NCBI RefSeq assembly: GCF_047302465.1
Contig: NZ_CP178621.1
Span: 1,364,001 to 1,428,000, forward strand
DNA: 64,000 nt
DNA from: JACMRP01 sp047302465
GTDB lineage: Bacteria; Bdellovibrionota; Bdellovibrionia; Bdellovibrionales; Bdellovibrionaceae
Direction: 5' to 3'
Part shown: positions 1 through 9,221 of the stretch, one piece after another
How positions within the stretch are numbered: the stretch's first letter is position 1
How the letters are laid out: every line of letters begins with the position of its first letter
Position numbers and translations under genes: made by a program
Notes under the pieces: model-generated
Seen by the model: the letters and a program-made list of their open reading frames with translations, nothing else
Told to the model about the DNA's origin: nothing
Databases searched by the model: none

Positions 1-1
1 G

Positions 2-3000
2 GTCGGGAACTCTTCTGGCGGAGCACAAGCTCGTGCTGTGAGTGGTGATGCGACACTTTCAAATGCCGGAGTTTTGACTTTGTCGTCGACAATCACCGCT
101 GGTGGCCCAGTTGGAACTTCTGGCTACGTACCAGTTATCACTTACGATGCTAAAGGTCGTTTGACTGCTGTTACTTCAGCTGCAGTTAATGACGCTTCGA
201 AGTTACCTCTTGCTGGCGGCACTATGAGTGGCGCTATCAATATGGGTGGTCAGGATTTAAATAACGTTGGCAACATCAATATGGCTGCTAACAAATACTT
301 CGGTCTTTCTGCTAACGGCACTGATGGTACTGTTGCTGGTCAAATGTGGTATGACGGCGGAGTTATCAAATACTTCGACGGCTCTACTGTTAAATCATTG
401 GGTGTTGCTGGCGCTGGTATCACTAATTTGAACGGTCTTTCTGCTGTGACTCAGTCTTTTGCAATCGGCACTTTAGGCAATGCGCCTGCATTTAATTCTG
501 TAACAAGCACGCATACACTGAATATCCCAATGGCTTCAGCCTCTGGTTCAGTCACTGCGGGTCTTTTGAGTAATGCAGAATACGCAGCCCTCAATGCAAA
601 ACAATCTAGCGCATTGGCGTCTGCTAATGTGTGGGTTGGTAATGCGTCGGGCGCAGCCCAGGCTCGTACTTTGACGGGTGATATTTCTATCGACAATGCT
701 GGCGCGACTAGCTTAGCTGCTATCAAAGGAAAGTCTCTGGATGCCACTGCAGCTACGACCATGGGTCAAGTGCTTTTCTTTGATTCTGTCGCTGATAAAT
801 GGAAAGTTTCCGCAGCAGCAGCGCCTACTAACGGCCAAGTGATGAAGTGGAATGACACTACAAAAACTTGGGAGCCAGGCAATGATACTGGTGGTTGGAC
901 TGCTGTTGATGCCTCTTACGCTGCAAAAGGGATTGTGCAATTTGATACAAATGCTGCGACGTCGGGGATCAATGTCTCTTCGGGAGTGGCAAACGTTGTT
1001 CGTACAACGACAGGTACAGCAAATACGATCGTAGCTCTTGATGCATTTGGTACTACAAACCTTTATGGCCTAGGAATGCTGGGTTCAGTCAGCGGAACAG
1101 TTCTTCTAAAACCATCTGCTGTGACATCAAACTATGCTTTAACATTGCCAAACTTAGCTCCTGGCGCTGGTCAATCTTTGCAATCCGATGCTTCTGGCAA
1201 CCTCACTTGGGTAAATGGCGTGACAACGGCAACAGGTATCGTAAAAGACGGCAATAGTTTTGGTTCTAACTTAGTTATCGGAACGAACGATAACTACGAT
1301 TTTTCTTTTGAAGCAAACGGCGCAACAGCGATGACGATCAAGCCAAATGGAAATATAGGGATCGGTACAGCAGATCCACTTTACAAACTTTTTATTGAAG
1401 ACACGACTATCAATAATCCTGATAAACGCATGGCTGTAACCAGAGCTGTGTCGCAATCAACGGTGGACGGTGCTTATACATCGATAGGCTCCGACTCCCG
1501 TGTCAACGAGGCCGTCGCGACCGGAGTTACGAATACAGGAACCGTGCGTGGTTCGTGGATCGCGGCGCAAAGAAATGCGCAACTGGGTGTTGATGACGAT
1601 GGAACTCTGACAAACCTTGAAGGCGCTGTTCTTCAATACGGACACTTTGCTGTAAATACAGCTGCGGATCCCAAAACGACGAATCTGTACGGGATTAGAT
1701 TAGATGCCAACTATCGCCGAGGAACGATCACCAATCTTTATGATCTTTATATCGGTGCCGGTACCGGTGGTGGTGGGACTGTTTCAAATCACTATAGTCT
1801 CTATCAACAAAGTTCAACGGCAAAAAACTATTTTAATGGTTTTGTCGGTATTGGCGCATTAACACCTGCGACGAAGCTTGATGTTTCCGGCGTTACTCGC
1901 ACAACGGGCCTTGATGTGAATGCGACCTACGGCGGAAGCCAGGTTTCTTTGCGCGCTCCAGGTGCATTTACAAGTTACACTTTAACATTGCCAACAACTG
2001 TGGGAACTTCAGGGCAATTTCTGCAAACAAATGGTTCAGGTGTTTTATCTTGGGCGGGTGTTACTGTTAATGATGCGACGAAGCTTCCACTTGCTGGTGG
2101 CACTATGTCTGGCGCTATCAATATGGGTGGCCAAGACATTACGAATGCTGGCAACATCTCCATGGCTGCGAATAAGTACTTCGGTCTTTCTGCAAACGGT
2201 ACTGATGGTACAGTTGCTGGTCAAATGTGGTATGACTCAGGCACAATCAAATACTTCGACGGTTCAACCGTGAAGTTGTTGGGTGTTGCGGGCGCGAGTG
2301 TCGCCAACTTAAACGGATTAACTTCTGCGACACAAACATTTGCCATCGGTACTTCTGGAAATTCTCCAGCTTTTAACTCTGCAACGAACACTCATACCTT
2401 GAATATCCCAATGGCTTCTTCTGCAGGGACCGTCACGGCAGGTCTATTGAGTAACGCCGAGTACGCAGCTTTGAATAACAAACAGTCTTCGACCTTGGCC
2501 AACGGACAAGTATGGGTAGGGAACGCTTCGAATGTTGCGACGGCAACTAATCCTGCGACTCTTTTTGTAATGAAAGGCGGGCAGGCTGGGGCGGTCTCTT
2601 TGGGATCGAGTGATGCGAATAACTTAACTTTGCTGACGAATAACACCGCTCGTTTGACGATTGATTCAAGTGGTAACATCGGTATCGGCGCGGGTTCTGT
2701 TTTGAACAAACCTTTGGATATCGTAGGTACAGGCGCCACGATCGCAGGGTTAAAACGCACTGACGACTCTGATGGGTTTCATAATATTCTGTCTCTGACT
2801 CGTACTCGCAGCAGCGCTACATTGCCAGGTGCTGGTTTTGGTGGCTCGATTGCATTTAGTGGCGAATACGACAATGCCAATAACACAACAGCAATGGGTT
2901 TCTTGGGCGCGCTTTGGGAGAATAACCAAACAGGCGCACTAGCAAATGCAAATTCAGCAATGACGTTCTCGACGGCGGCAGCAGGTGTGACGAATGAACA

Positions 3001-6000
3001 TGTTCGCATTACCTCTCAAGGGCGCGTGGGAATTAATACGCCAAGTCCGAGTTATCCGTTGTCGGTCGCGGGAACTATTGAATCAACATCTGGAGGATAT
3101 CGATTCCCAGACGGTACAACTCAAACCACAGCGGCTACGAATGTTGCTGCAAGCGCTTTGACAAATTCAAAAGTCTGGGTTGGTAATGCTTCGAATAAGC
3201 CTGTCGAAGTTTCTTTAAGTGGCGACGTCACTATGGACAATGCCGGTGTGACGACTGTTGATAAAACTACGACGGCTGTTGCGAATAAGATTTTGCAACT
3301 TGATGCAAACTCTGTTGCTAACACCAAGGGTGTCGATGCGACGAATTCTCAAAGTACGGTCTATGCAACTTCATCGGCGTCTTTGAAAGTTCCAGCAGGT
3401 GGCGTAAGTCTTTCAGTGAATAACTGGCAAGATACCAGCGGGACAGCTTCCTACATTAAAATGAACGCCTACAACACGAGCTCGAATGATCAATATGCAT
3501 ATATCGGGACTGTTTCTACGGCTGGTGCAGGTGCGTGGTCTCCAGCGATTGTTTTTGGTCAAACCACAAGTTCTACCGCTTACGCAGAAACCATGCGTAT
3601 TCATAGCAATAATTTTGTCGGCATTGGCGCGACGGCTCCTGCGACAAAATTAGATGTTAGTGGCGTAACACGTTCTACAGGTTTAGATGTGAATGCCACA
3701 TATGGCGGTAGCCAAGCTTCGATTCGTGCGCCAGCTTCATTCACAAGTTATACGCTGACACTACCAACGACTGTCGGAACAAATGGTCAAGTACTTACCA
3801 CTAATGGTGCGGGAGTTCTAACTTGGACTGGGGCTATCGGTGCAGTTTCGGATACGGCAAACCTAGCCAATGGAAAAATCTGGGTTGGCAATGCTTCTGG
3901 CAAAGCAGCCGAAGTCACAATGTCAGGCGATGTTACAATCACCAATGCAGGTGTTGCGACGGTTGATAAAACTCAAACTGCTGTTGCTAGTAAAATCTTG
4001 CAATTAACAGCTTCATCAGTGGCAGTAACAAAAGGTGCTGATATCGGCGGTGCGAGCACCGGTATTGTGTCTCTTCGATATCCAAGTACCGCAACTAATA
4101 CAACATTGACGTTCCCAAGTGCTGCAGGAACCGCAAATCAGTTTTTACAAACTAATGGTTCTGGCACTTTGGTGTGGGCGACTCCGGCAGCAAGTCTTCC
4201 GAGCTTGGTAGCTACAAATATTTGGGTGGGGAATGCATCGGGTGGACCTGAAGCACGCGTTCTGTCGGGTGATGTTTCTGCGATTTCTAATACGGGTTCA
4301 GTCACAGTTGTTAAGACAACTACAGGAACTTCAAATACAATTGTTTCAACAGACGGTACAGGCACCATCGAGGCTTACGGTTATGGTATTAAAGGCACTA
4401 CTTCTGGCACCGTCGATCTATTAGCGCAGGCGACGACCGCGAACTACTCTTTAAGATTTCCAGCAGCAGCTCCGGCAGTAAATCAGATTCTGCAATCGGA
4501 TGCTTCCGGAAACTTTTCTTGGGTTAATGCTCCAACCGGTGGCGGCGCCCTTTCTGCAATTACTGCGGCAACATCAACAAACACTATCGACAGCTTGAAC
4601 TTTGCGCAAACTTGGAACTGGTCAACAGCGACGACTCAAAGTCCACTGTCAATCAGTGCCAACGCATTGACAACCGGCTCTCTTTTAAATCTGACAACCT
4701 CAAATGCTTCACTCAACTCATCAAACGGTTTGTTGCAAGTTGCAAATACTGGCGCTTCGACAAGTGGAACTATCGCAAGAATTCAATCGAATTCAACGTC
4801 AGGCAGCGGTTTGACCGTCCTTGCCAATGGTAATGTCGGTATTGGGACGACAGCCCCGGGAGCCATGCTGGAAATGGACCCTTTGTTAACATCTTCTTCT
4901 GGCATCGACTACGGATTTAAAATTCTTCCGACAGTCAATGGATCGGGTACTCAGGGTTATACTGGAATATTCATGAACTTAACCCAAACCGCAGCGGGAA
5001 GTGGCACAAAAAATTTGATCGATCTTCAGCTCGGTGGTGCCAGTAGGTTTCGAGTTGATACCTCGGGCAATTTGACCGCAAATGGCGTCCTCTCAGCCAA
5101 TGGCGGTGCGAGCATTGCAGGAACTGTGAATACCAACCAAGTGACGGCATCCAATATTAGCACGACCGTCTATGCTTCGACCGCCGGATTTGCATACCCA
5201 AGTGGGGCTGGCGGTTATGTTTCGATAAAAAATACGGGCGTCGCTGACGGCGCACATACTCATCTGTTGATGACAACGACAAATGCTTCATCTCGAGCGC
5301 AAAATGCATACATCGGGGTTGTATCGACGACCGGTGCAGCTACTTATAGCCCCGCGATGGCGTTTGGTATTCAAACCGGTTCGGCGTCGTACGCCGAGTC
5401 TATGCGCATCGATGCTTCTGGCAACCTAGGTGTTGGGACAACGTCTCCGCAAACAGGCAATCGCCTTGATGTTCAAGGTGGTGCGATTGCCGCAGGCTCT
5501 ATCAGCGCTGCTGCAGGGAATGGTGGTCAAATTCGCATGTATGAAATTGGTTCACCTGGCGCTAACTACGTAGGTTTCAAAGCTCCAGATGCGATTACTA
5601 CAGATCGTATTTGGACTTTACCCGCTGCGGATGGAACTGCAAACCAAGTATTGCAAACCAACGGTTCAGGAGTGCTTTCTTGGGTCTCGCCGGTAACAAC
5701 TTCGACGGGGATTGTGAAAGACGGAAACTCTTTTGGCGCGCATTTGATCATCGGTACAAATGACAACTATGATTTCCGTTTCGAGTCTAACGGTGCAACA
5801 GCAATGACAATTGAACCTTCGGGAGAAGTGGGTATTGGCACGACGACTCCGGGTTATAAGTTGGATGTGGCGACGACAGATGGCTCTGCGATTCGTGCAA
5901 ATACTTACAGTGCGACGGCAGGCCAAGGCAGCAATGTGATGCTATATCGCGCGCGTGGAACTGCGGCAGCACCAGCAGCCGTACAAGCAAATGATACTTT

Positions 6001-7645
6001 GGGTGGATTGTATGCAAGAGGTTATGGGGCATCTAGTTTTGGTTCTTCCTCGACTGGTTATGTTGAATTTTCTGCGTCGCAAACTTTCACAGAGGCCAAT
6101 CGCGGAACTTACATGTCAGTGTACACCACGGCAGATAACTCTTCGTCTCCTGTAGAGCGAGTCCGCGTCGCCGATGATGGGAATGTCGGTGTCGGAATCA
6201 CGAACCCTACCAGTCTTTTGCATGTGGGTGGTGGAAACGTTTCAGCACTAACGTACGGTAACCGTGAAGTGGGTTTAACACTCTCTGACGGTGGTCTCTT
6301 GGTTGCAGGAGCAGGGCCGGAAATTGTTTTTAAGAATAATCCAGCGTCCGGAGCATCTGCTTATGCCAGTATCGCAGGGATTGGGCTTGGTGCGGATGGA
6401 AGTGGGACATATGGTGGGATTGCTATTGCCACTAAAAAAGCAACGACCGGTGCAACTCTTAGTGAGTCAATGCGAATTGATAATAGTGGAGATGTTGGGA
6501 TCGGGACCACGAATCCTTTAGTAGGTTTGATGGTTGAAAAAGACAATGGAAATGGCTACGCGGGATGGTTTAGGAAATCTAATACAAGTAATGGGGTTGG
6601 TCTTGGATCAACGGTTGTGGGCGGCATTGGTATGATCCAAGGTTTAACTACTGCTGGTGGAGTTGCTGATTTAGCACTGAACCCAAACGGAGGACTGGTC
6701 GGGGTTGGGATGGTCCCAACTGGAGCTGCTCGTCTTCAAGTAAGCGCAACTCCTACAAATGCATCGCTTTTCGCTGTCGAGAATTTGTTTAAAGGCGATA
6801 TCACGGCAAGTGGGACTTACTATAGCATCGGATTGGAAAACAACATCACGAAGAGGGTCGCGGCTGGCGTGACAGACTCCGGTTATTTGCTGGGAATGCG
6901 AGCGAATGTGATGAGAAACTTTACTATGACTGGAGTCGACACAGGGACTTTGGAGAGTCTCGCGGGCCTCGCTATTCAGTATGGGCATTACAATGGGAGT
7001 GCGACAGCACCGCAAACAAATGTAGCATTTGGGATGCAGATTTCTCCTCATATCATGACAGGAAGTATCGGAACAATGTACGACTTGATGTTATCTGCGC
7101 CATCCACTGGAGGTACCGTCGGGACTTACTATGGCCTTTATGCGGGTGGGGTAAATAAGCTCAATTTCTTTGAAGGAAAATTGGGAATTGGTACCAACGG
7201 GCCTGACGAGAAACTCGTGGTGTATAACGGAAGCACGTATGGTAGATATACCACTTCAGGATGGACGCATTCTTCGGATGTGCGTTTGAAAACAGACATT
7301 CAACCTTTGAATGATTCTTTGAATAAGATTCTGCAGCTTGATGGTGTCAGCTATAAATTCAAAAGTGATCCTGAAGGTAAAAAACAAGTTGGGTTCATCG
7401 CTCAAGAAGTTGAGCCCATCTTCCCAGAAGTTGTTACAACAGATAAAGACGGCATGAAGTCTATGATCTATAGTAATTTAGTGGCTCCTCTTGTTGAGTC
7501 TGTAAAAGCTCTTTACGCTAAGATCACGGCGCACGATGAAAAATTCAAACAGCTTGAGGCCGAGAATCAAGCGATGAAAGAAGCCTTGTGTGAGTTGGGC
7601 AAACAACAATTCTGTTCCCAAAAACGGGTTCCTGCCTCGAATTAA
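2..7645 (+). CDS. giant mosaic fibre/adhesin-like protein with C-terminal S74 chaperone domain (5' end outside window)
   Basis: The reading frame is open from base 2, so the gene starts upstream; at least 2547 residues are visible. The body is a low-complexity Gly/Ala/Ser/Thr/Asn protein built from recurring modules: WVGNASG-type blocks, NIGIGT-type turns, LTLPxxxGTxGQxLQTNGSG-type blocks and KLPLAGGTMSGAINMGGQD blocks. The end matches the peptidase S74 intramolecular chaperone of phage tail spikes and bacterial fibres: the SDVRLK motif has its Ser codon at 7274 and Lys codon at 7289, the Ser/Lys spacing of the autocleavage dyad, followed by GFIAQEVEPIFPEVV and a terminal coiled coil. By family knowledge such domains trimerise a beta-rich fibre and then cut themselves off, here releasing about 123 residues. 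I infer a surface or prey-contact fibre resembling the mosaic trimeric fibres described in Bdellovibrio. Any signal peptide lies outside the window. Confidence 0.85.
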   Translation, partial: VGNSSGGAQARAVSGDATLSNAGVLTLSSTITAGGPVGTSGYVPVITYDAKGRLTAVTSAAVNDASKLPLAGGTMSGAINMGGQDLNNVGNINMAANKYFGLSANGTDGTVAGQMWYDGGVIKYFDGSTVKSLGVAGAGITNLNGLSAVTQSFAIGTLGNAPAFNSVTSTHTLNIPMASASGSVTAGLLSNAEYAALNAKQSSALASANVWVGNASGAAQARTLTGDISIDNAGATSLAAIKGKSLDATAATTMGQVLFFDSVADKWKVSAAAAPTNGQVMKWNDTTKTWEPGNDTGGWTAVDASYAAKGIVQFDTNAATSGINVSSGVANVVRTTTGTANTIVALDAFGTTNLYGLGMLGSVSGTVLLKPSAVTSNYALTLPNLAPGAGQSLQSDASGNLTWVNGVTTATGIVKDGNSFGSNLVIGTNDNYDFSFEANGATAMTIKPNGNIGIGTADPLYKLFIEDTTINNPDKRMAVTRAVSQSTVDGAYTSIGSDSRVNEAVATGVTNTGTVRGSWIAAQRNAQLGVDDDGTLTNLEGAVLQYGHFAVNTAADPKTTNLYGIRLDANYRRGTITNLYDLYIGAGTGGGGTVSNHYSLYQQSSTAKNYFNGFVGIGALTPATKLDVSGVTRTTGLDVNATYGGSQVSLRAPGAFTSYTLTLPTTVGTSGQFLQTNGSGVLSWAGVTVNDATKLPLAGGTMSGAINMGGQDITNAGNISMAANKYFGLSANGTDGTVAGQMWYDSGTIKYFDGSTVKLLGVAGASVANLNGLTSATQTFAIGTSGNSPAFNSATNTHTLNIPMASSAGTVTAGLLSNAEYAALNNKQSSTLANGQVWVGNASNVATATNPATLFVMKGGQAGAVSLGSSDANNLTLLTNNTARLTIDSSGNIGIGAGSVLNKPLDIVGTGATIAGLKRTDDSDGFHNILSLTRTRSSATLPGAGFGGSIAFSGEYDNANNTTAMGFLGALWENNQTGALANANSAMTFSTAAAGVTNEHVRITSQGRVGINTPSPSYPLSVAGTIESTSGGYRFPDGTTQTTAATNVAASALTNSKVWVGNASNKPVEVSLSGDVTMDNAGVTTVDKTTTAVANKILQLDANSVANTKGVDATNSQSTVYATSSASLKVPAGGVSLSVNNWQDTSGTASYIKMNAYNTSSNDQYAYIGTVSTAGAGAWSPAIVFGQTTSSTAYAETMRIHSNNFVGIGATAPATKLDVSGVTRSTGLDVNATYGGSQASIRAPASFTSYTLTLPTTVGTNGQVLTTNGAGVLTWTGAIGAVSDTANLANGKIWVGNASGKAAEVTMSGDVTITNAGVATVDKTQTAVASKILQLTASSVAVTKGADIGGASTGIVSLRYPSTATNTTLTFPSAAGTANQFLQTNGSGTLVWATPAASLPSLVATNIWVGNASGGPEARVLSGDVSAISNTGSVTVVKTTTGTSNTIVSTDGTGTIEAYGYGIKGTTSGTVDLLAQATTANYSLRFPAAAPAVNQILQSDASGNFSWVNAPTGGGALSAITAATSTNTIDSLNFAQTWNWSTATTQSPLSISANALTTGSLLNLTTSNASLNSSNGLLQVANTGASTSGTIARIQSNSTSGSGLTVLANGNVGIGTTAPGAMLEMDPLLTSSSGIDYGFKILPTVNGSGTQGYTGIFMNLTQTAAGSGTKNLIDLQLGGASRFRVDTSGNLTANGVLSANGGASIAGTVNTNQVTASNISTTVYASTAGFAYPSGAGGYVSIKNTGVADGAHTHLLMTTTNASSRAQNAYIGVVSTTGAATYSPAMAFGIQTGSASYAESMRIDASGNLGVGTTSPQTGNRLDVQGGAIAAGSISAAAGNGGQIRMYEIGSPGANYVGFKAPDAITTDRIWTLPAADGTANQVLQTNGSGVLSWVSPVTTSTGIVKDGNSFGAHLIIGTNDNYDFRFESNGATAMTIEPSGEVGIGTTTPGYKLDVATTDGSAIRANTYSATAGQGSNVMLYRARGTAAAPAAVQANDTLGGLYARGYGASSFGSSSTGYVEFSASQTFTEANRGTYMSVYTTADNSSSPVERVRVADDGNVGVGITNPTSLLHVGGGNVSALTYGNREVGLTLSDGGLLVAGAGPEIVFKNNPASGASAYASIAGIGLGADGSGTYGGIAIATKKATTGATLSESMRIDNSGDVGIGTTNPLVGLMVEKDNGNGYAGWFRKSNTSNGVGLGSTVVGGIGMIQGLTTAGGVADLALNPNGGLVGVGMVPTGAARLQVSATPTNASLFAVENLFKGDITASGTYYSIGLENNITKRVAAGVTDSGYLLGMRANVMRNFTMTGVDTGTLESLAGLAIQYGHYNGSATAPQTNVAFGMQISPHIMTGSIGTMYDLMLSAPSTGGTVGTYYGLYAGGVNKLNFFEGKLGIGTNGPDEKLVVYNGSTYGRYTTSGWTHSSDVRLKTDIQPLNDSLNKILQLDGVSYKFKSDPEGKKQVGFIAQEVEPIFPEVVTTDKDGMKSMIYSNLVAPLVESVKALYAKITAHDEKFKQLEAENQAMKEALCELGKQQFCSQKRVPASN
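185..646 (+). repeat. 462-bp in-frame repeat, copy 1 (copy 2 at 2066-2527)
   Basis: The two stretches align over their whole length at a constant offset of 1881 bases without gaps and encode nearly the same module (KLPLAGGTMSGAINMGGQD through to VWVGNAS). Differences are mostly synonymous. This points to internal duplication inside the fibre gene followed by drift. Confidence 0.8.
1841..2060 (+). repeat. 220-bp in-frame repeat, copy 1 (copy 2 at 3614-3833)
   Basis: The two stretches align at a constant offset of 1773 bases and encode FVGIGAxxPATKLDVSGV and then the LTLPTTVGT block. Copy 1 abuts the second copy of the 462-bp repeat (starting 2066), so modules are joined in different orders. 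A further pair, about 1221-1390 and 5694-5863, encodes the GIVKDGNSFG / GTNDNYDF module. The gene is therefore a mosaic of shuffled modules. Confidence 0.75.
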
Positions 7646-7660
7646 GGGTCCTAGAGCGGC

Positions 7661-7689
7661 TTGAAGTCATAAGTCTTGTGTGCCATACT
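7661..7689 (+). promoter_or_regulatory. putative oxyR promoter placing the start site at the ATG
   Basis: TTGAAG (7661-7666), 17-base spacer, CATACT (7684-7689). The ATG of oxyR is at 7697, seven bases after the -10, and no Shine-Dalgarno sequence precedes it. Transcription would therefore start at or next to the start codon. Pattern match only. Confidence 0.45.
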
Positions 7690-7696
7690 TTTTGCC

Positions 7697-8632
7697 ATGA
7701 CTCTGACTCAATTAAATTACATTGTGGCTGTTTCTCAATATCGTAGCTTTTTGAAGGCCGCGGAAGCTTGCCATGTGACCCAACCAAGTTTGAGTCAACA
7801 AGTTCAAAAGCTTGAAGAAGAACTGGGTGTTCAAATCTTCGATCGTCAGCGCCAGCCTGTACAGCCAACTCCACTTGGGGAACAAATCATTGCACAAGCT
7901 TTGGTGACTTTAAAAGAGTCACAAAAAATCTCTCACTTGATTGATGAGACCCGCGGGGACTTGCAAGGAGAAATCACTTTAGGCGTGATTCCGACATTGG
8001 CTCCGTATCTTTTGCCTTTGTTTTTAAAGAAATTCTCTGATCAAAATCCGAAGCTCAAAATTATCATCGAGGAACTGCAAACAGAGCAGGTCACCGAGAA
8101 GATTCATTCACGCCAAATCGATTTGGGTCTCGTCGTGACTCCGTTAGAAGATGTGACCTTGGTACAAAAGCCGCTCTTTCTAGAGCCGTTCCTAGTCTAT
8201 GTTTCTGAAGGGCATCCGTTGGCTAAGCAAAGAACGGTCGAGGCCAAAGATCTTTCTCAGAACGATATTTATCTTTTAAAAGAGGGCCATTGTTTCCGCG
8301 AGCAGAGCCTGTATTTGTGTCAGAATCGCAAAAGCGGCACTGAGCGTCTTGTGCAATTTGAAAGCGGCAGCCTTGAAACCCTCAAAGAATTCGTCGAAAG
8401 CGGCGAGGGGTACACGCTTTTGCCAAGTCTTGCGACCCAAAAGATCAAGCACTCTAAGCTTCTAAAACCCTTTGTGGCGCCAGTTCCAAGTCGCGAGGTA
8501 AGCTTGGTTTATTCTCAGCACTTCTCTCGGGAAAGGCTCTTAGAGGCCCTTATGGAATCAATCCTTTTAAGTCTTCCTAAAGACCTTAAAATTGCCCCAC
8601 AGCGTTTAAAACGTCTCAATATCCCGTTATAG
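7697..8632 (+). CDS. oxyR: OxyR, LysR-family hydrogen-peroxide sensor
   Basis: A 311-residue LysR-type regulator. The winged helix-turn-helix occupies about residues 1-60 (MTLTQLNYIVAV, then SLSQQVQKLEEELG), followed by a linker helix and a periplasmic-binding-fold effector domain. The peroxide-sensing motif GHCFREQSLYLC places cysteines at residues 199 and 208, the same numbers as the redox pair of E. coli OxyR, which is strong support for OxyR rather than a generic LysR protein. A TTG seven codons upstream is possible, but the ATG fits the family N-terminus. dps follows on the same strand, a classic OxyR target, and OxyR-type half-sites lie in the gap; the first overlaps this gene's stop codon. 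By family knowledge, disulfide formation switches it into an activator of peroxide defence. Confidence 0.93.
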   Translation: MTLTQLNYIVAVSQYRSFLKAAEACHVTQPSLSQQVQKLEEELGVQIFDRQRQPVQPTPLGEQIIAQALVTLKESQKISHLIDETRGDLQGEITLGVIPTLAPYLLPLFLKKFSDQNPKLKIIIEELQTEQVTEKIHSRQIDLGLVVTPLEDVTLVQKPLFLEPFLVYVSEGHPLAKQRTVEAKDLSQNDIYLLKEGHCFREQSLYLCQNRKSGTERLVQFESGSLETLKEFVESGEGYTLLPSLATQKIKHSKLLKPFVAPVPSREVSLVYSQHFSRERLLEALMESILLSLPKDLKIAPQRLKRLNIPL

Positions 8633-8690
8633 GTAAAACCTATAACTAAATAGTTATATAGAATTGGAAACTATAATAGGTTTCTCCGAT
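8629..8690 (+). promoter_or_regulatory. OxyR-type operator half-sites upstream of dps
   Basis: ATAG-N7-CTAT at 8629-8643 lies inside the perfect inverted repeat ATAGGTAAAACCTAT. A second element, ATAG-N7-CGAT, is at 8676-8690. Two imperfectly spaced elements between them are ATAG at 8650 and ATAG-N9-CTAT at 8658-8674. The E. coli OxyR consensus is four such tetranucleotides at 7-base spacing. The first pair is exact and the rest degenerate. The upstream pair lies where an activator would contact RNA polymerase. Confidence 0.6.
8672..8677 (+). promoter_or_regulatory. dps promoter -10 element
   Basis: A perfect TATAAT. No recognisable -35 hexamer lies 16-18 bases upstream (the region reads around 8649-8654, AATAGT), as expected for an activator-dependent promoter driven from the half-sites just upstream. 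The leader would be about 65 bases and carries an AAGGAG ribosome site just before the dps ATG at 8748. Confidence 0.55.
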
Positions 8691-8747
8691 ACTAAGTGTA
8701 TAAACAGGTAGATAAAACTAAACCGAACGTACACCAAGGAGAAATTT

Positions 8748-9188
8748 ATGAAAAACCAAAATGCAATCACTGCTCTTTCGCAAACTCTTGCTGAAGAATA
8801 TTTGTTGATGTTGAAAACTCAAAACTTCCACTGGAACGTAGAAGGTCCTTTGTTCTACTCGCTTCATAAACTTTTTGAAGAACAATATACTTTCTTGGCG
8901 GCACAAGTAGATGAGGTCGCTGAACGCATTCGCGCCCTCGGCGAAAGAGCGCCTGGAAGTTATCGCGAATTCTTGAAAATCTCAAAAGTGGAAGAGGCTC
9001 CTGCTGATCGTGTAAACGCAATGAGAATGATCGAGATTTTGAACGATGATCATGAAAGCATAGTGAAAAGACTCGAGCAATTCCGTGCTCAGGCCGACGA
9101 AATCAAGGATAATACAAGTGTAAGCATCTATGACGGGCTGATCTCTTTCCACCAAAAAGCCGCCTGGATGATCCGCAGCCATAGATAA
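8748..9188 (+). CDS. dps: Dps-family ferritin-like DNA/iron protection protein
   Basis: 146 residues, a little shorter than typical Dps, forming one four-helix-bundle domain. The intersubunit ferroxidase ligands are visible as H28 (in FHWNVEGP), H40, D55 and E59 (QVDEVAERIRALG). Dps dodecamers oxidise Fe(II) with peroxide and store it as a mineral, limiting Fenton damage; some also bind DNA through a Lys-rich tail. Here the N-terminus is short and carries a single Lys, so DNA binding is uncertain. It sits directly after oxyR and 33 bases before a ZIP-type metal transporter on the same strand, which suggests a dps-ZIP operon coupling metal uptake and sequestration under peroxide control. Confidence 0.92.
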   Translation: MKNQNAITALSQTLAEEYLLMLKTQNFHWNVEGPLFYSLHKLFEEQYTFLAAQVDEVAERIRALGERAPGSYREFLKISKVEEAPADRVNAMRMIEILNDDHESIVKRLEQFRAQADEIKDNTSVSIYDGLISFHQKAAWMIRSHR

Positions 9189-9221
9189 GTAACTAATTTT
9201 TATCAAGCTTGGGAGGGCCTT

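Noticed and set aside
2392..2760. Antisense frames inside the fibre gene
   Set aside because: The repetitive Gly/Ala/Thr codons leave reverse frames open; the peptides are repeat-derived and unsupported.
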